Origin: Streptomyces lydicus
GTDB lineage: Bacteria; Actinomycetota; Actinomycetes; Streptomycetales; Streptomycetaceae
Direction: 5' to 3'
DNA length: 64,000 nucleotides
Assembly (NCBI RefSeq): GCF_000717345.1
Contig: NZ_JNZA01000020.1
Span: 62,001 to 126,000 of the forward strand
The notes beneath the pieces are model-generated. The model searched no databases. It saw only the letters and a program-made list of their open reading frames with translations, and was not told where the DNA came from. The stretch's first letter is position 1; each line of letters starts with the position of its first letter. Shown one piece after another: positions 45,127-56,747 of this stretch. Position numbers and translations under genes: made by a program.

Positions 45127-46361
45127 CCTCCTCGCCCACGAGCCCGCAGCCGTCCCCCGAGCCGTCCTCCCAGCCGTCCGCCGAGCCGTCCGCCGAGTGC
45201 CCCTCCCGGCCGTCCGCGGGCCCGGCGGCCCGCCTGCTCCACACCGCCGCCGCGCTCCGCGACCTGCCGCGCCGTAGTGGCGCGCGCGCCGTCGTCATGA
45301 CCATGGGGGCCCTGCACGAGGGCCATGCCGCCCTGGTCCGGGCCGCCCGCCACCGGGTCGGGCCGGAGGGGCAGGTCGTCGTCACCGTCTTCGTCAACCC
45401 GCTGCAGTTCGGCGCCGGCGAGGACCTGGACCGGTACCCGCGGACGCTGGACGAGGACGTCGAACTGGCCGCCGAAGCCGGCGCCGACGCCGTCTTCGCG
45501 CCGTCCGTCGACGAGGTCTACCCGGGCGGCCGCCCGCAGGTCCGGGTCGCCGCGGGCCCCATGGGCACGCTCCTGGAGGGCGCCAGCCGCCCCGGCCACT
45601 TCGACGGCGTGCTGACCGTCGTCGCCAAACTGCTGCACCTGACCGGACCGGACGTGGCGCTCTTCGGACAGAAGGACGCCCAGCAGCTGGCCCTCATCAC
45701 GCGGATGGCCGCCGACCTGAATTTCCCCGTCGAGATCGTCGGCGTCCCTACGGTGCGCGAGGACGACGGCCTCGCCCTCTCCAGCCGCAACCGCTACCTG
45801 TCCCTCCCGGAGCGGCGCACCGCCCTCTCGCTCTCCGCGGCCCTGTTCGCCGCCCGCGACCGGCTCACCGCCGAGGAGGCGCTGCACGCCCGGGCGGTCT
45901 CCACGGCCCACCCGGCCCAGGACCGCGCCGCGGCACTGGCCGCCCTCGGCGAGGACCGGGCCGCCGCCGACGCCCACGCCGTCGCGCACGCCGCCGCGAG
46001 CCCCCTCCAGGGCCCGTCCGTGGCGCGCGCCGCGGCCCGCGCCGTCCTCGACGACGCCGCCCGGCTGGAGCCGCCGCTGCTGCTCGACTACCTGGCGCTG
46101 GTCGACCCGTCCGACTTCACCGAGGTCCCCGACGACTACGAGGGCGAGGCGGTCCTCGCCGTCGCCGCCAAGGTCGGCACCACCCGCCTGATCGACAACC
46201 TCCGGCTCACGTTCGTCTCGCCCCGCCCGGACACCACGGCCGCCCGGCAGGCCACCGCCGGCACGGGCGGCACCGCGGCGCAGCACGCCGCCGCCGGCAC
46301 CTCCGCAGCACCCGGCACACCACCCACCACCCCCCACGGCCCCCTGGGAGCGACCCGATGA
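45123..46361 (+). CDS. panC: Pantoate-beta-alanine ligase
   Basis: A 412-residue enzyme, longer than the usual 280-330. A Ser/Pro-rich 40-residue head precedes the synthetase: [16 protein letters not shown] (HEGH motif), [31 protein letters not shown] and SSRNRYLS (KMSKS-like). The last 50 residues are a Thr/Ala/Pro-rich tail. It joins pantoate to beta-alanine with ATP. The start overlaps the DUF2520 stop, and the stop overlaps nadB. Confidence 0.96.
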   Translation: MTSSPTSPQPSPEPSSQPSAEPSAECPSRPSAGPAARLLHTAAALRDLPRRSGARAVVMTMGALHEGHAALVRAARHRVGPEGQVVVTVFVNPLQFGAGEDLDRYPRTLDEDVELAAEAGADAVFAPSVDEVYPGGRPQVRVAAGPMGTLLEGASRPGHFDGVLTVVAKLLHLTGPDVALFGQKDAQQLALITRMAADLNFPVEIVGVPTVREDDGLALSSRNRYLSLPERRTALSLSAALFAARDRLTAEEALHARAVSTAHPAQDRAAALAALGEDRAAADAHAVAHAAASPLQGPSVARAAARAVLDDAARLEPPLLLDYLALVDPSDFTEVPDDYEGEAVLAVAAKVGTTRLIDNLRLTFVSPRPDTTAARQATAGTGGTAAQHAAAGTSAAPGTPPTTPHGPLGATR

Positions 46362-48127
46362 CCGCCACCGGAACAGGCCCTGCCCCCGCGACAGGCACCG
46401 GCCCCGGCCCCGCTCCGGGCACCCGGATACGCCTGAACGCCCCCGAGCCCGGCTGGTCCATCGAAGCGGACGTGGTCGTCGTGGGCTCCGGAGTGGCCGG
46501 GCTGACCGCCGCACTGCGCTGCGCCGCCGCCGGCCGCCGCACCGTCGTCGTCACCAAGGCGCGCCTCGACGACGGCTCCACCCGATGGGCCCAGGGCGGA
46601 ATCGCCGCGGCCCTGGGCGACGGCGACACCCCGGAGCAGCATCTGGCCGACACCCTTGTCGCGGGCGCCGGACTGTGCGACGAGGAAGCCGTACGGACCC
46701 TGGTCACCGAGGGCCCGGCAGCCGTCCACCGGCTGATCGCGACCGGCGCGCGCTTCGACACCGCACCGGGCGGCGAGGAGATAGCGCTCACCCGTGAGGG
46801 CGGCCACCACCGCCGCCGCATCGCACACGCCGGCGGCGACGCCACCGGGGCGGAGATCTCCCGCGCACTGGTCGAGGCGGTCCGCGACGCCGGACTGCGC
46901 ACCATCGAGAACGCGCTCGTCCTGGACCTGCTCACGGACGCCGACGGCCGCACCTCCGGCGTCACCCTGCACGTCATGGGGGAGGGCCAGCACGACGGCG
47001 TCGGCGCCGTACACGCCCCGGCCGTCGTCCTCGCCACCGGAGGCATGGGCCAGGTCTTCGCCGCGACCACCAACCCGGCGGTCTCCACCGGGGACGGCGT
47101 GGCACTGGCCCTGCGCGCCGGCGCCGAGGTCTCCGACCTCGAATTCGTGCAGTTCCACCCCACCGTCCTGTATCTGGGCCCGGACGCGGAGGGCCAGCAG
47201 CCGCTGATCTCCGAGGCCGTACGGGGCGAGGGCGCCCACCTCGTCGACGCCGACGGCACCCGCTTCATGGTCGGGCAGCACGAACTCGCCGAGCTGGCGC
47301 CGCGCGACATCGTCGCCAAGGCGATCATGCGCCGGGCGCACGAACAGGGCGTCGAGCACATGTACTTGGACGGCCGGCACTTCGGCGCCGCCATGTGGGA
47401 GAGCCGCTTCCCGACGATCCTCGCCGCCTGCCGCGCCCACCACATCGACCCGGTCACCGAGCCGATACCCGTCGCGCCGGCCGCGCACTACGCCTCCGGT
47501 GGCGTCCGCACCGACCTGCGCGGCCGCACCACCGTCCCCGGCCTCTACGCCTGCGGCGAGGTCGCCTGCACCGGCGTCCACGGCGCCAACCGCCTCGCCT
47601 CCAACTCCCTCCTGGAGGGCCTGGTCTTCGCCGAGCGGATCGCCGCGGACATCACCGAGAACCCCGCGCCGCACACCCCGGCGGACCCCGCCCCGGTGGC
47701 CGCCGCGCCCCGCGCGACCCTCCCGCTCCTCGCCCCCGAGACCCGCACGGCCGTACAGCGGATCATGGCCGCCGGCGCCGGCGTGCTGCGCAGCGCCGAG
47801 AGCCTCGCCCGGGCCGCCGCCGAACTCGACCGCCTCCACCGGGAGGCGACCGAGGCGGCCGAAGCGAACACCCCGGGAGCCGCGCACAAGGCCCCCGAGC
47901 CCGGCGTGGAGGCGTGGGAGGCCACCAACCTCCTGTGCGTGGCCCGGGTGCTGGTCGCCGCGGCCCGCCGCCGCGAGGAGACCCGCGGCTGCCATTGGCG
48001 CGAGGACCACCCGGACCGGGACGATGCCTCCTGGCGCCGGCACTTCCGCATCACCCTGGACGCGGCCCGCGCGCTGACCGTCCGTACGACGGCGACCGCC
48101 GGCTTCCCGCCGGCCCTCGCCCCGTAA
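46358..48127 (+). CDS. nadB: L-aspartate oxidase
   Basis: A 589-residue FAD enzyme oxidising aspartate to iminoaspartate, the first step of NAD synthesis. The FAD motif is [44 protein letters not shown] and [21 protein letters not shown] are family landmarks. Four-base overlap with panC (ATGA). Its partner NadA is not in this window. Confidence 0.97.
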   Translation: MTATGTGPAPATGTGPGPAPGTRIRLNAPEPGWSIEADVVVVGSGVAGLTAALRCAAAGRRTVVVTKARLDDGSTRWAQGGIAAALGDGDTPEQHLADTLVAGAGLCDEEAVRTLVTEGPAAVHRLIATGARFDTAPGGEEIALTREGGHHRRRIAHAGGDATGAEISRALVEAVRDAGLRTIENALVLDLLTDADGRTSGVTLHVMGEGQHDGVGAVHAPAVVLATGGMGQVFAATTNPAVSTGDGVALALRAGAEVSDLEFVQFHPTVLYLGPDAEGQQPLISEAVRGEGAHLVDADGTRFMVGQHELAELAPRDIVAKAIMRRAHEQGVEHMYLDGRHFGAAMWESRFPTILAACRAHHIDPVTEPIPVAPAAHYASGGVRTDLRGRTTVPGLYACGEVACTGVHGANRLASNSLLEGLVFAERIAADITENPAPHTPADPAPVAAAPRATLPLLAPETRTAVQRIMAAGAGVLRSAESLARAAAELDRLHREATEAAEANTPGAAHKAPEPGVEAWEATNLLCVARVLVAAARRREETRGCHWREDHPDRDDASWRRHFRITLDAARALTVRTTATAGFPPALAP

Positions 48128-48179
48128 CCCCGCCCGACAGACCACCGACCACCCCCTCCCCGGATACGGAGCCCATCCC

Positions 48180-49244
48180 GTGAGCAGCACCCCCGACGAC
48201 CTCCCCCTCCTCCAGATCGGCGGACCCGGTGGCGGCGCCCCCGCCGGAGGCTGCGGCGATGCCTGCGGCTGCGCCGGCGACGACGACGCGTACGAGATCG
48301 ACCCGCTGACCTGCGGACTCGACCCCGACCTGGCGGCGCTCCTGGTGAACGCCGGACTCGACCCCGTCCAGGTCGAGGACATCGCGCACCTCGCCGTCGA
48401 GGAGGACCTCGACCAGGGAGTGGACGTCACGACCGTGGCGACCATCCCCGAGGACGCGGTGGCCACCGGCGACTTCACGGCCCGCGAGGCCGGTACGGTC
48501 GCCGGGCTGCGGATCGCCGAGGCGGTGCTGTCCATCGTGTGCACCGACGAGTTCGCGGTCGAGCGGCACGTCGAGGACGGCGACCGGGTCGAGGCCGGCA
48601 CCACACTGCTGAGCGTCACCACCCGCACCCGCGACCTGCTCACCGCCGAGCGCAGCGCGCTGAACCTGCTGTGCCGGCTCTCCGGCATCGCGACCGCGAC
48701 CCGGGCCTGGGCGGACGCCCTGGAGGGCACGAAGACCAGGGTCCGCGACACCCGCAAGACGACGCCGGGGCTGCGCGCCCTGGAGAAGTTCGCGGTGCGC
48801 TGCGGCGGCGGCGTCAACCACCGGATGTCGCTGTCGGACGCGGCGCTGATCAAGGACAACCACGTGGTCGCGGCGGGCGGCGTCGCCGAGGCGTTCACCG
48901 CCGTGCGCGACGAGTTCCCCGGCCTGGCGATCGAGGTGGAGGTCGACCGGCTCGACCAGATCCCCCCGATCCTCGCCGAGGGCGCCGACCTGATCCTGCT
49001 CGACAACTTCACCCCGGAGCAGACCCGCGAGGCCGTGGAGCTGGTCGCCGGGCGCGCGATGCTGGAGTCGTCGGGCCGCCTCACCCTCGCCAACGCCCGG
49101 ACGTACGCCGAGACCGGCGTGGACTATCTGGCGGTGGGTGCGCTGACGCACTCCTCCCCGATCCTCGACATCGGCCTCGACCTGCGCGAGGACGACGGCC
49201 GCGGGGCGGGCTCCCCCGATGCCGACGTGCGTGAGGACGGCTGA
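48180..49244 (+). CDS. nadC: Nicotinate-nucleotide pyrophosphorylase with Cys-rich head
   Basis: A 354-residue quinolinate phosphoribosyltransferase making nicotinate mononucleotide. The catalytic core has DTRKTTPGLRALEKFAVRCG, HRMSLSDAALIKDNH and EVEVDRLDQI, all expected. About 45 extra N-terminal residues carry GGCGDACGCAG (Cys25, 29, 31, and Cys45), not part of the known fold. GTG start has GGAG about 9-11 nt upstream. coaX follows by 5 bp. Confidence 0.96.
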   Translation: MSSTPDDLPLLQIGGPGGGAPAGGCGDACGCAGDDDAYEIDPLTCGLDPDLAALLVNAGLDPVQVEDIAHLAVEEDLDQGVDVTTVATIPEDAVATGDFTAREAGTVAGLRIAEAVLSIVCTDEFAVERHVEDGDRVEAGTTLLSVTTRTRDLLTAERSALNLLCRLSGIATATRAWADALEGTKTRVRDTRKTTPGLRALEKFAVRCGGGVNHRMSLSDAALIKDNHVVAAGGVAEAFTAVRDEFPGLAIEVEVDRLDQIPPILAEGADLILLDNFTPEQTREAVELVAGRAMLESSGRLTLANARTYAETGVDYLAVGALTHSSPILDIGLDLREDDGRGAGSPDADVREDG

Positions 49245-49249
49245 GTGCC

Positions 49250-50047
49250 ATGCTGCTGACCATCGACGTGGGCAACACCCACACCGTGCTCGGCCTGTTC
49301 GACGGTGAGGAGATCGTCGAGCACTGGCGGATCTCCACCGACGCCCGCCGCACCGCCGACGAGCTCGCCGTGCTCCTGCAGGGCCTGATGGGCATGCACC
49401 CGCTGCTCGGCGACGACCTGGGCGACGGCATCGAGGGCATCGCCATCTGCTCGACCGTGCCGTCGGTCCTGCACGAGCTGCGCGAGGTCACCCGCCGCTA
49501 CTACGGCGACGTGCCCGCCGTCCTGGTGGAGCCCGGCGTCAAGACGGGCGTGCCGATCCTGATGGACAACCCGAAGGAGGTCGGCGCCGACCGGATCATC
49601 AACGCCCTGGCGGCGGTCGAGCTCTACGGCGGCCCCGCGGTCGTCGTCGACTTCGGCACGGCCACCACCTTCGACGCGGTCAGCGCGCGCGGCGAATACG
49701 TCGGCGGCGTCATCGCCCCGGGCATCGAGATCTCCGTGGACGCCCTGGGCGTCAAGGGCGCCCAGCTCCGCAAGATCGAACTGGCCCGGCCGCGCAGCGT
49801 CATCGGCAAGAACACCGTCGAGGCGATGCAGTCCGGCATCCTCTACGGCTTCGCCGGCCAGGTGGACGGCGTGGTCCAGCGGATGGCCAAGGAACTGGCC
49901 GAGGAGCCCGACGAGGTGACCGTGATCGCCACCGGCGGGCTCGCGCCCATGGTGCTCGGTGAGTCCTCGGTGATCGACGCACACGAGCCCTGGCTCACCC
50001 TCATCGGACTGCGGCTGGTCTACGAGCGCAACGTCGCCCGCTCGTAG
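49250..50047 (+). CDS. coaX: Type III pantothenate kinase
   Basis: A 265-residue enzyme phosphorylating pantothenate, the first step to CoA. P-loop-like LLTIDVGNTHTVLGLF at the N-terminus, VDFGTATTFDAVS and GKNTVEAMQSG landmarks. It is 5 bp after nadC, so a cofactor operon runs from DUF2520 to coaX. Type III kinases are not feedback inhibited by CoA. Confidence 0.97.
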   Translation: MLLTIDVGNTHTVLGLFDGEEIVEHWRISTDARRTADELAVLLQGLMGMHPLLGDDLGDGIEGIAICSTVPSVLHELREVTRRYYGDVPAVLVEPGVKTGVPILMDNPKEVGADRIINALAAVELYGGPAVVVDFGTATTFDAVSARGEYVGGVIAPGIEISVDALGVKGAQLRKIELARPRSVIGKNTVEAMQSGILYGFAGQVDGVVQRMAKELAEEPDEVTVIATGGLAPMVLGESSVIDAHEPWLTLIGLRLVYERNVARS

Positions 50048-50139
50048 CCGAACCGCCGGCGGCGGCTGGCGCGGCTCGCTGCCGCGCCAGCATTCACGAA
50101 TTAAGCGGCTTTTGTCAGATTCGGTCGTAAAGTCGCCAC

Positions 50140-50781
50140 ATGCCAATGCCAAACGGAACCCGCGGCGGCATGGCGTTCAGCGCCGATGAGTTGCGTGTGC
50201 TCCGTCGCGCCCTCGCCCATGCCCTCCAGACGGCGGACCACTCCGCCCCGCTCGCCGCCCTCGGCCCGGAACGGTCGCAGGACATCCAGGAATACCTCCG
50301 GCTGGCCGAGGCCGTCGACGAGGCGGTCCACGAAGGCGGCCGGCTGCGCGCCTTCCTGCTCGCCGACCTCGCCCGCTACCGCGAAGCCCTCCCCGGCTCG
50401 GCCGCCGGCTACCTCGCGCAGCTGAAGGAGGCACTGGCGGCCGGATACGTCCCCGGCCCCGACGACCTCGCGGCCCTGCGCTCCCTGCGCACCCGGCACG
50501 TCGGGGCCGCCGAGCACGAACGCCGCAGCGCCCTGCTGCGGCACTGCGAGGGACTGGCCGAACAATCCGTACGGGTCCGGCTCCGCGCGCTGCCAGGCGG
50601 CCGCTCAGCGGCCCGCGGCGGCCGGGAACGGGACCCGGAGAAGGAACCGCCGCCCGCCCCGCAGCCCAAGCGGGAGCCGGCACCGAAATCCCCGCGGCCC
50701 GAACGCCCCATCCCCACCCCCGGCGAGGTGTTCCCCCCGCGCCGCAAGCCGGCCCCGCCCCCCGAGAGCCGCACCGCCTGA
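50140..50781 (+). CDS. Hypothetical conserved protein
   Basis: A 213-residue soluble-looking protein. Residues 1-140 are helical (FSADELRVLRRALAHALQ; LAEAVDEAVHEGGRLRAFLLADLARYREAL), while the last 70 are Pro/Arg/Glu-rich and disordered. I do not recognise a domain. Two starting ATGs (50140 and 50146) are possible; no strong binding site is seen. It may be controlled separately from coaX. Confidence 0.72.
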   Translation: MPMPNGTRGGMAFSADELRVLRRALAHALQTADHSAPLAALGPERSQDIQEYLRLAEAVDEAVHEGGRLRAFLLADLARYREALPGSAAGYLAQLKEALAAGYVPGPDDLAALRSLRTRHVGAAEHERRSALLRHCEGLAEQSVRVRLRALPGGRSAARGGRERDPEKEPPPAPQPKREPAPKSPRPERPIPTPGEVFPPRRKPAPPPESRTA

Positions 50782-50844
50782 GTGCTGCGTACCCTTGCTC
50801 AGGTACGCCGAGGCTCCCGCACGCCTACAAGGAGGCCGTCCGCC

Positions 50845-51024
50845 GTGGACTACGTCGCAGCGCTGCTCCCGCCCGTGGTGATGGCCGTCGCCTTCACCTG
50901 CCTGATCGTCACGATCGTCAAGAGCCAGGGCGGCGCGAACAAGGCCAAGGAGGACGCCGCCGTGGACGCCGTGCTCACCCGCGCCGAAGCGGCCGGCCAG
51001 GAGCCCCACGCGCACGGCGCCTGA
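50845..51024 (+). CDS. Small single-pass membrane protein
   Basis: A 59-residue protein starting GTG with AAGGAGG 10 nt upstream, which decides against the longer frame. One membrane helix (about 2-23; VAALLPPVVMAVAFTCLIVTI) and a charged cytoplasmic tail (NKAKEDAAVDAVLTRAEAA). Function unknown. Confidence 0.82.
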   Translation: MDYVAALLPPVVMAVAFTCLIVTIVKSQGGANKAKEDAAVDAVLTRAEAAGQEPHAHGA

Positions 51025-51182
51025 TCCACCCGCCGCCCGCGCCGCGGCGGCCCGCACACGCACCGTACGGCCCGGGACCACCGTCCCGGGCCGTACGCGC
51101 ATTTCCCGGTCCACCGCAACGAGACCGCGCAACGGCGACGAGATCAACGGACATCCTGGACATCTCCCACTATTGTTCTTGT

Positions 51183-51719
51183 GTGCCGAGACCATTGGGT
51201 GATCTGGAAGACGCGGTCATGACGCGGGTCTGGGAGTGGAACCGCCCGGTCACCGTTCGAGAAGTCCTGGAAGATCTGCAGAAGGAACGGTCGATCGCCT
51301 ACACCACGGTCATGACCGTATTGGACAACCTCCATCAGAAGGGCTGGGTGCGCCGCGAAGCAGAAGGCCGCGCCTATCGATATGAGGCGGTCTCCACTCG
51401 CGCCGCCTACGCGGCCGCACTGATGAACGAGGCATGGTCCGCCAGTGACAACCCCGCGGCCGCACTTGTCGCCTTCTTCGGCATGATGTCGCCGGAACAA
51501 CGCCACGCCCTGCGCGATGCCGTACGGATGGTGCAAGCCGACGAACCGGCGGAAGACCCGGAAGACGCCCCGCGTGCGGAAGGCGCACAACAAGAGGCGG
51601 AAGAGGCACAACCGCCGGCGCCGGCGGAAGAAGACGAAGCGCGCGCCGCACAAGCCCCCGAAGCCCGATCCGCGGAAGGCGATGAACCCGGAGCCGGCGC
51701 CAACGGCAAGGAGCGATAG
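51183..51719 (+). CDS. BlaI/MecI/CopY-family repressor
   Basis: A 178-residue regulator with an N-terminal winged helix (LGDLEDAVMTRVWEW, TTVMTVLDNLHQKGWVRRE) and an acidic, Ala/Pro-rich C-terminus longer than usual. BlaI-type repressors respond to cell-wall or copper signals via BlaR-type proteases; none is adjacent. A TATTGT -10-like box (51171-51176) sits 6 nt before the GTG and no binding site is visible, so the mRNA may be leaderless. Confidence 0.92.
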   Translation: MPRPLGDLEDAVMTRVWEWNRPVTVREVLEDLQKERSIAYTTVMTVLDNLHQKGWVRREAEGRAYRYEAVSTRAAYAAALMNEAWSASDNPAAALVAFFGMMSPEQRHALRDAVRMVQADEPAEDPEDAPRAEGAQQEAEEAQPPAPAEEDEARAAQAPEARSAEGDEPGAGANGKER

Positions 51720-51728
51720 CGTCCCGGC

Positions 51729-52247
51729 ATGCTCCCGCATTCAAAAGGGCTCACCGTCCGCCGCGCCAGGACCGCCGATGTACCCGCCGTACGCCGTCTC
51801 ATCGACGCCTACTCCCGCGACGGGATCCTGCTCGACAAAGCCACCGTCACGCTTTACGAGGACATCCAGGAGTTCTGGGTGGCCGAGCGGGACGAAGACG
51901 CCGAGGTCGTCGGCTGCGGCGCGCTCCACGTCATGTGGGAAGACCTCGCGGAGGTCCGCACGCTGGCCGTGGACCCGCGCCTGAAGGGCTCCGGCGTCGG
52001 CCATCACGTCCTGCAGAAGCTCCTGGCCACCGCGCGCTGGCTCGGAGTGCGGCGCATTTTCTGTCTCACCTTCGAAGTCGACTTCTTCGTCAAGCACGGC
52101 TTCGTGGAGATCGGCGAGGCTCCCGTAGACGGTGATGTCTACAGTGAGCTGCTGCGTTCCTATGACGAGGGCGTTGCGGAGTTCCTTGGCCTCGAACGAG
52201 TGAAGCCGAACACCCTGGGTAACAGCCGGATGCTTCTGCACCTGTGA
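51729..52247 (+). CDS. GNAT amino-acid N-acetyltransferase
   Basis: A 172-residue GNAT enzyme resembling the short actinobacterial N-acetylglutamate synthase (Rv2747-like). Landmarks are TVRRARTADVPAVRRLIDAYS, ALHVMWEDLAEVRTLAVDPRLKGSGVGHHVL (acetyl-CoA site) and TFEVDFFVKHGF. It probably starts arginine synthesis. The gene lies 9 bp after the BlaI-like gene. Confidence 0.9.
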   Translation: MLPHSKGLTVRRARTADVPAVRRLIDAYSRDGILLDKATVTLYEDIQEFWVAERDEDAEVVGCGALHVMWEDLAEVRTLAVDPRLKGSGVGHHVLQKLLATARWLGVRRIFCLTFEVDFFVKHGFVEIGEAPVDGDVYSELLRSYDEGVAEFLGLERVKPNTLGNSRMLLHL

Positions 52248-52403
52248 TGAGTGTTCTATGTCCGAATCGCTCCCCTATCTCATGGCTACGGAAGCAAGCG
52301 TTCCCCGGTCTGCGGGCAAGTGAACCCTACCCAAGGGTTTGTGTTTTTCCCGGAAAAGCGGTTTGCTTTCCGTCGTAATCCGCATTCGATGAAAGGGAAA
52401 CCG

Positions 52404-52742
52404 GTGGCACAGAAGGTTCAGGTTCTTCTTGTCGACGACCTCGACGGCGGCGAGGCGGAGGAGACGGTGACGTTCGCTCTCGACGGCAAGTCCTACGAGA
52501 TCGACCTCTCCGACACCAACGCGCAGAAGCTGCGTGAGTCGCTCTCCGAGTTCGTCAAGGCCGGTCGCCGTACCGGTGGACGTTCCGGCGGACGCGGCAA
52601 GGCGCGTGCGGCGGCGGCTTCCGGCGGCAGCCAGGACACCGCGAAGATCCGCGCTTGGGCGAAGGAGAACGGCTACAACGTCAATGACCGCGGCCGTGTC
52701 CCCGCCGACATTCGTGAGGCATTTGAGAAGGCCAACGGCTGA
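52404..52742 (+). CDS. lsr2: Nucleoid-associated silencer Lsr2
   Basis: A 112-residue Lsr2. The dimerisation half begins VQVLLVDDLDGGEAEETVTF; the C-terminal DNA-binding half has IRAWAKENGYNVNDRGRVPADIREAFEKA with the RGR motif that enters the minor groove of AT-rich DNA. GTG start has AAAGGGA 7 nt upstream. The upstream 150 bp are AT-richer than average. Its last 70 bp overlap the opposite gene. Confidence 0.97.
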   Translation: MAQKVQVLLVDDLDGGEAEETVTFALDGKSYEIDLSDTNAQKLRESLSEFVKAGRRTGGRSGGRGKARAAAASGGSQDTAKIRAWAKENGYNVNDRGRVPADIREAFEKANG

Positions 52743-53389
52743 TCGCCGCAGGCGCGGTCCGATTGGGCATTACGAGCACGCAACAACCGGGCACGGTGGC
52801 ACTCCGTCGCCGCCGAGCTCACGAGCCGTACGAGGTCGGGGGCGCCCCCACCGTCCCCGTTTCCTGTCCCGAGCCCCGTGGTGGGCAGGGAATTCTCCGC
52901 CTCGTACCCCGGCCGGGGAGGCCGCATCCACACCGCGGCCTCCCGGGAGCCGAATCCGCAGGGCAGTGACGCCGGGGCGGCGCCGGTGGGGACCGCCGGT
53001 GCGGGCATCCGGTCCCCGGCACCACGTGCCGTGAGATCAGGGGTAAGCGCGCCCCACTCCAGCCATTCCAGGATTCCCGGGAGTTCCTCGGCGCCGCCGG
53101 CTGCGATGAGCACGAGCAATTTCGGCCGATCGCTCAGGGGTTTCCCGTCGCGTCCGGTCCGCACGAACGCCACCGGGCCGGTCCGCGGCCACCGCCGCAG
53201 CACCGCGCTCCCCGCGTCCGCCGGCATCTCCAGGGCATCGAAGCGCACCCCCGTCAGCAGCTCCACCGGCTCCGGACCGGCGGTCGGCCAGCCCAGCTCG
53301 TCCTCGTACCAGCGGCGGACGGCGGAGGCGGCGGGGACGGCGGGAGCCCCGGCGAGAGAGCTGCGGGGGCGTGGAAGCACGCGGGCCAT
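52673..53389 (-). CDS. SCO3374-family hypothetical protein
   Basis: A 238-residue protein that resembles the streptomycete family called SCO3374 as I recall. Visible: AVRRWYEDELGWPTAGPEPVELLTGVRFDALEM near the start, EELPGILEWLEWGALTPDLTARG mid-protein, and DLVRLVSSAATECHRARL. The function is unknown. It converges on lsr2 and its last 70 bp lie inside the lsr2 gene. Confidence 0.75.
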   Translation of the reverse strand: MARVLPRPRSSLAGAPAVPAASAVRRWYEDELGWPTAGPEPVELLTGVRFDALEMPADAGSAVLRRWPRTGPVAFVRTGRDGKPLSDRPKLLVLIAAGGAEELPGILEWLEWGALTPDLTARGAGDRMPAPAVPTGAAPASLPCGFGSREAAVWMRPPRPGYEAENSLPTTGLGTGNGDGGGAPDLVRLVSSAATECHRARLLRARNAQSDRACGDQPLAFSNASRMSAGTRPRSLTL

Positions 53390-53887
53390 GCCCCGTGCAA
53401 CTCCTCACACTCCAGGAAGTTACGCTGAGTACGCGCCCCCATACGTGTCGTGTCCGGGGAAGAGGCGTGGCGGGGTATTCGGAGGCGCGCGGATGTTCGC
53501 CCGTAGCGGATGGAAGCGGCCCGCGCCGCATGGAGTGTCAGTGGCAGCGGGTAAGACAGTCTCAGTGGGAAGAGACGGTGTGACCGGCGCACACGGCGCC
53601 CCGGCCCCGCCGACGGCGGGATGCGGGCGGCGTGTCGGGGACGGGCGCGTTCGCCACGGGCGTAGTGGCGGACGGCGTATATGCCTGGCCTGCGGGAACA
53701 TCGTCTCGCACCATCGAGTTGGAGCAGATGTCAGCTGTTCGGCAGTAAATTTCCCCGCCGGAGCGGGGGTGATCCGGACGGGTGTCGGCAGTTGGAATGA
53801 GCTGTCCCGCCCCGCGGGACTAGCATGCGGAAGGACAGGGAGGGGACCGACCCCTAACTGCCTGACCGCTCTGAGGAGCGATTAACG
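53390..53887. other. 498-bp region upstream of clpC, no gene supported
   Basis: Contains GTTCGC-CCGTA-GCGGAT (53495-53511), near the ClgR consensus GTTCGC-N5-GCGAAC (two mismatches), and a perfect dyad GTCCCGC-CCC-GCGGGAC (53804-53820) just before a TAGCAT -10-like box (53821-53826). A long plus-strand frame crosses the region but lacks a binding site and codon bias. Confidence 0.5.
53495..53511. promoter_or_regulatory. ClgR-box-like site
   Basis: GTTCGCCCGTAGCGGAT: 10 of 12 conserved positions of the ClgR consensus. ClgR activates clp genes in actinobacteria. It lies 377 bp before clpC, rather far. Confidence 0.35.
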
Positions 53888-56413
<2,526 letters not shown>

Positions 56414-56747
56414 GCGGAGTCCCGGCGAAAGCGTTAATCGCCGCCGACTTCACCCCGGCGCACAACGCGCATACGGCACTGCCCGGAATCGTTTCTCACG
56501 GTTCCGGGCAGTGCCGTATGTGCGGGGTGTTCTTCCTGATCTCTGATGTTCCGCATGTGATGTCGAAAATGCGGCGGGGCGGCGTGAGGATCTCTTTTCG
56601 GCCGTATGTGCTGAGTACCCCGCCCGCGACGAATTCCGTAGGGAACGCCGTTCCCGGAACGAATAGCGGCCGATCAGCGACCGGCCCGTTTCGGAAAGGC
56701 GGCCCGCTCCGCGCCGGAATGCCCAGGTCGCGACGGCCCCCGGCCCG
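56414..56747. other. 334-bp gap: terminator, then no gene
   Basis: Holds the clpC/NACHT terminator (below). The rest is less GC-rich than its neighbours. A 7-bp hairpin GGGAACG-C-CGTTCCC near 56641 may end the NACHT transcript. Nothing else is recognised. Confidence 0.55.
56470..56520. terminator. 19-bp hairpin terminator after clpC
   Basis: A perfect 19-bp stem (56470-56488 with 56502-56520), with four more inner pairs broken by one mismatch. It lies between the convergent clpC and NACHT genes. Confidence 0.9.

Noticed and set aside
51120..51182. A classical BlaI operator (TACTACA-type dyad) before the BlaI-like gene
   Set aside because: No such dyad is present; only a -10-like box.
53426..53885. 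A plus-strand gene between the SCO3374-type gene and clpC
   Set aside because: The frame has Gly/Arg-rich, Cys-containing sequence without a binding site or recognised family, and contains likely promoter elements of clpC.
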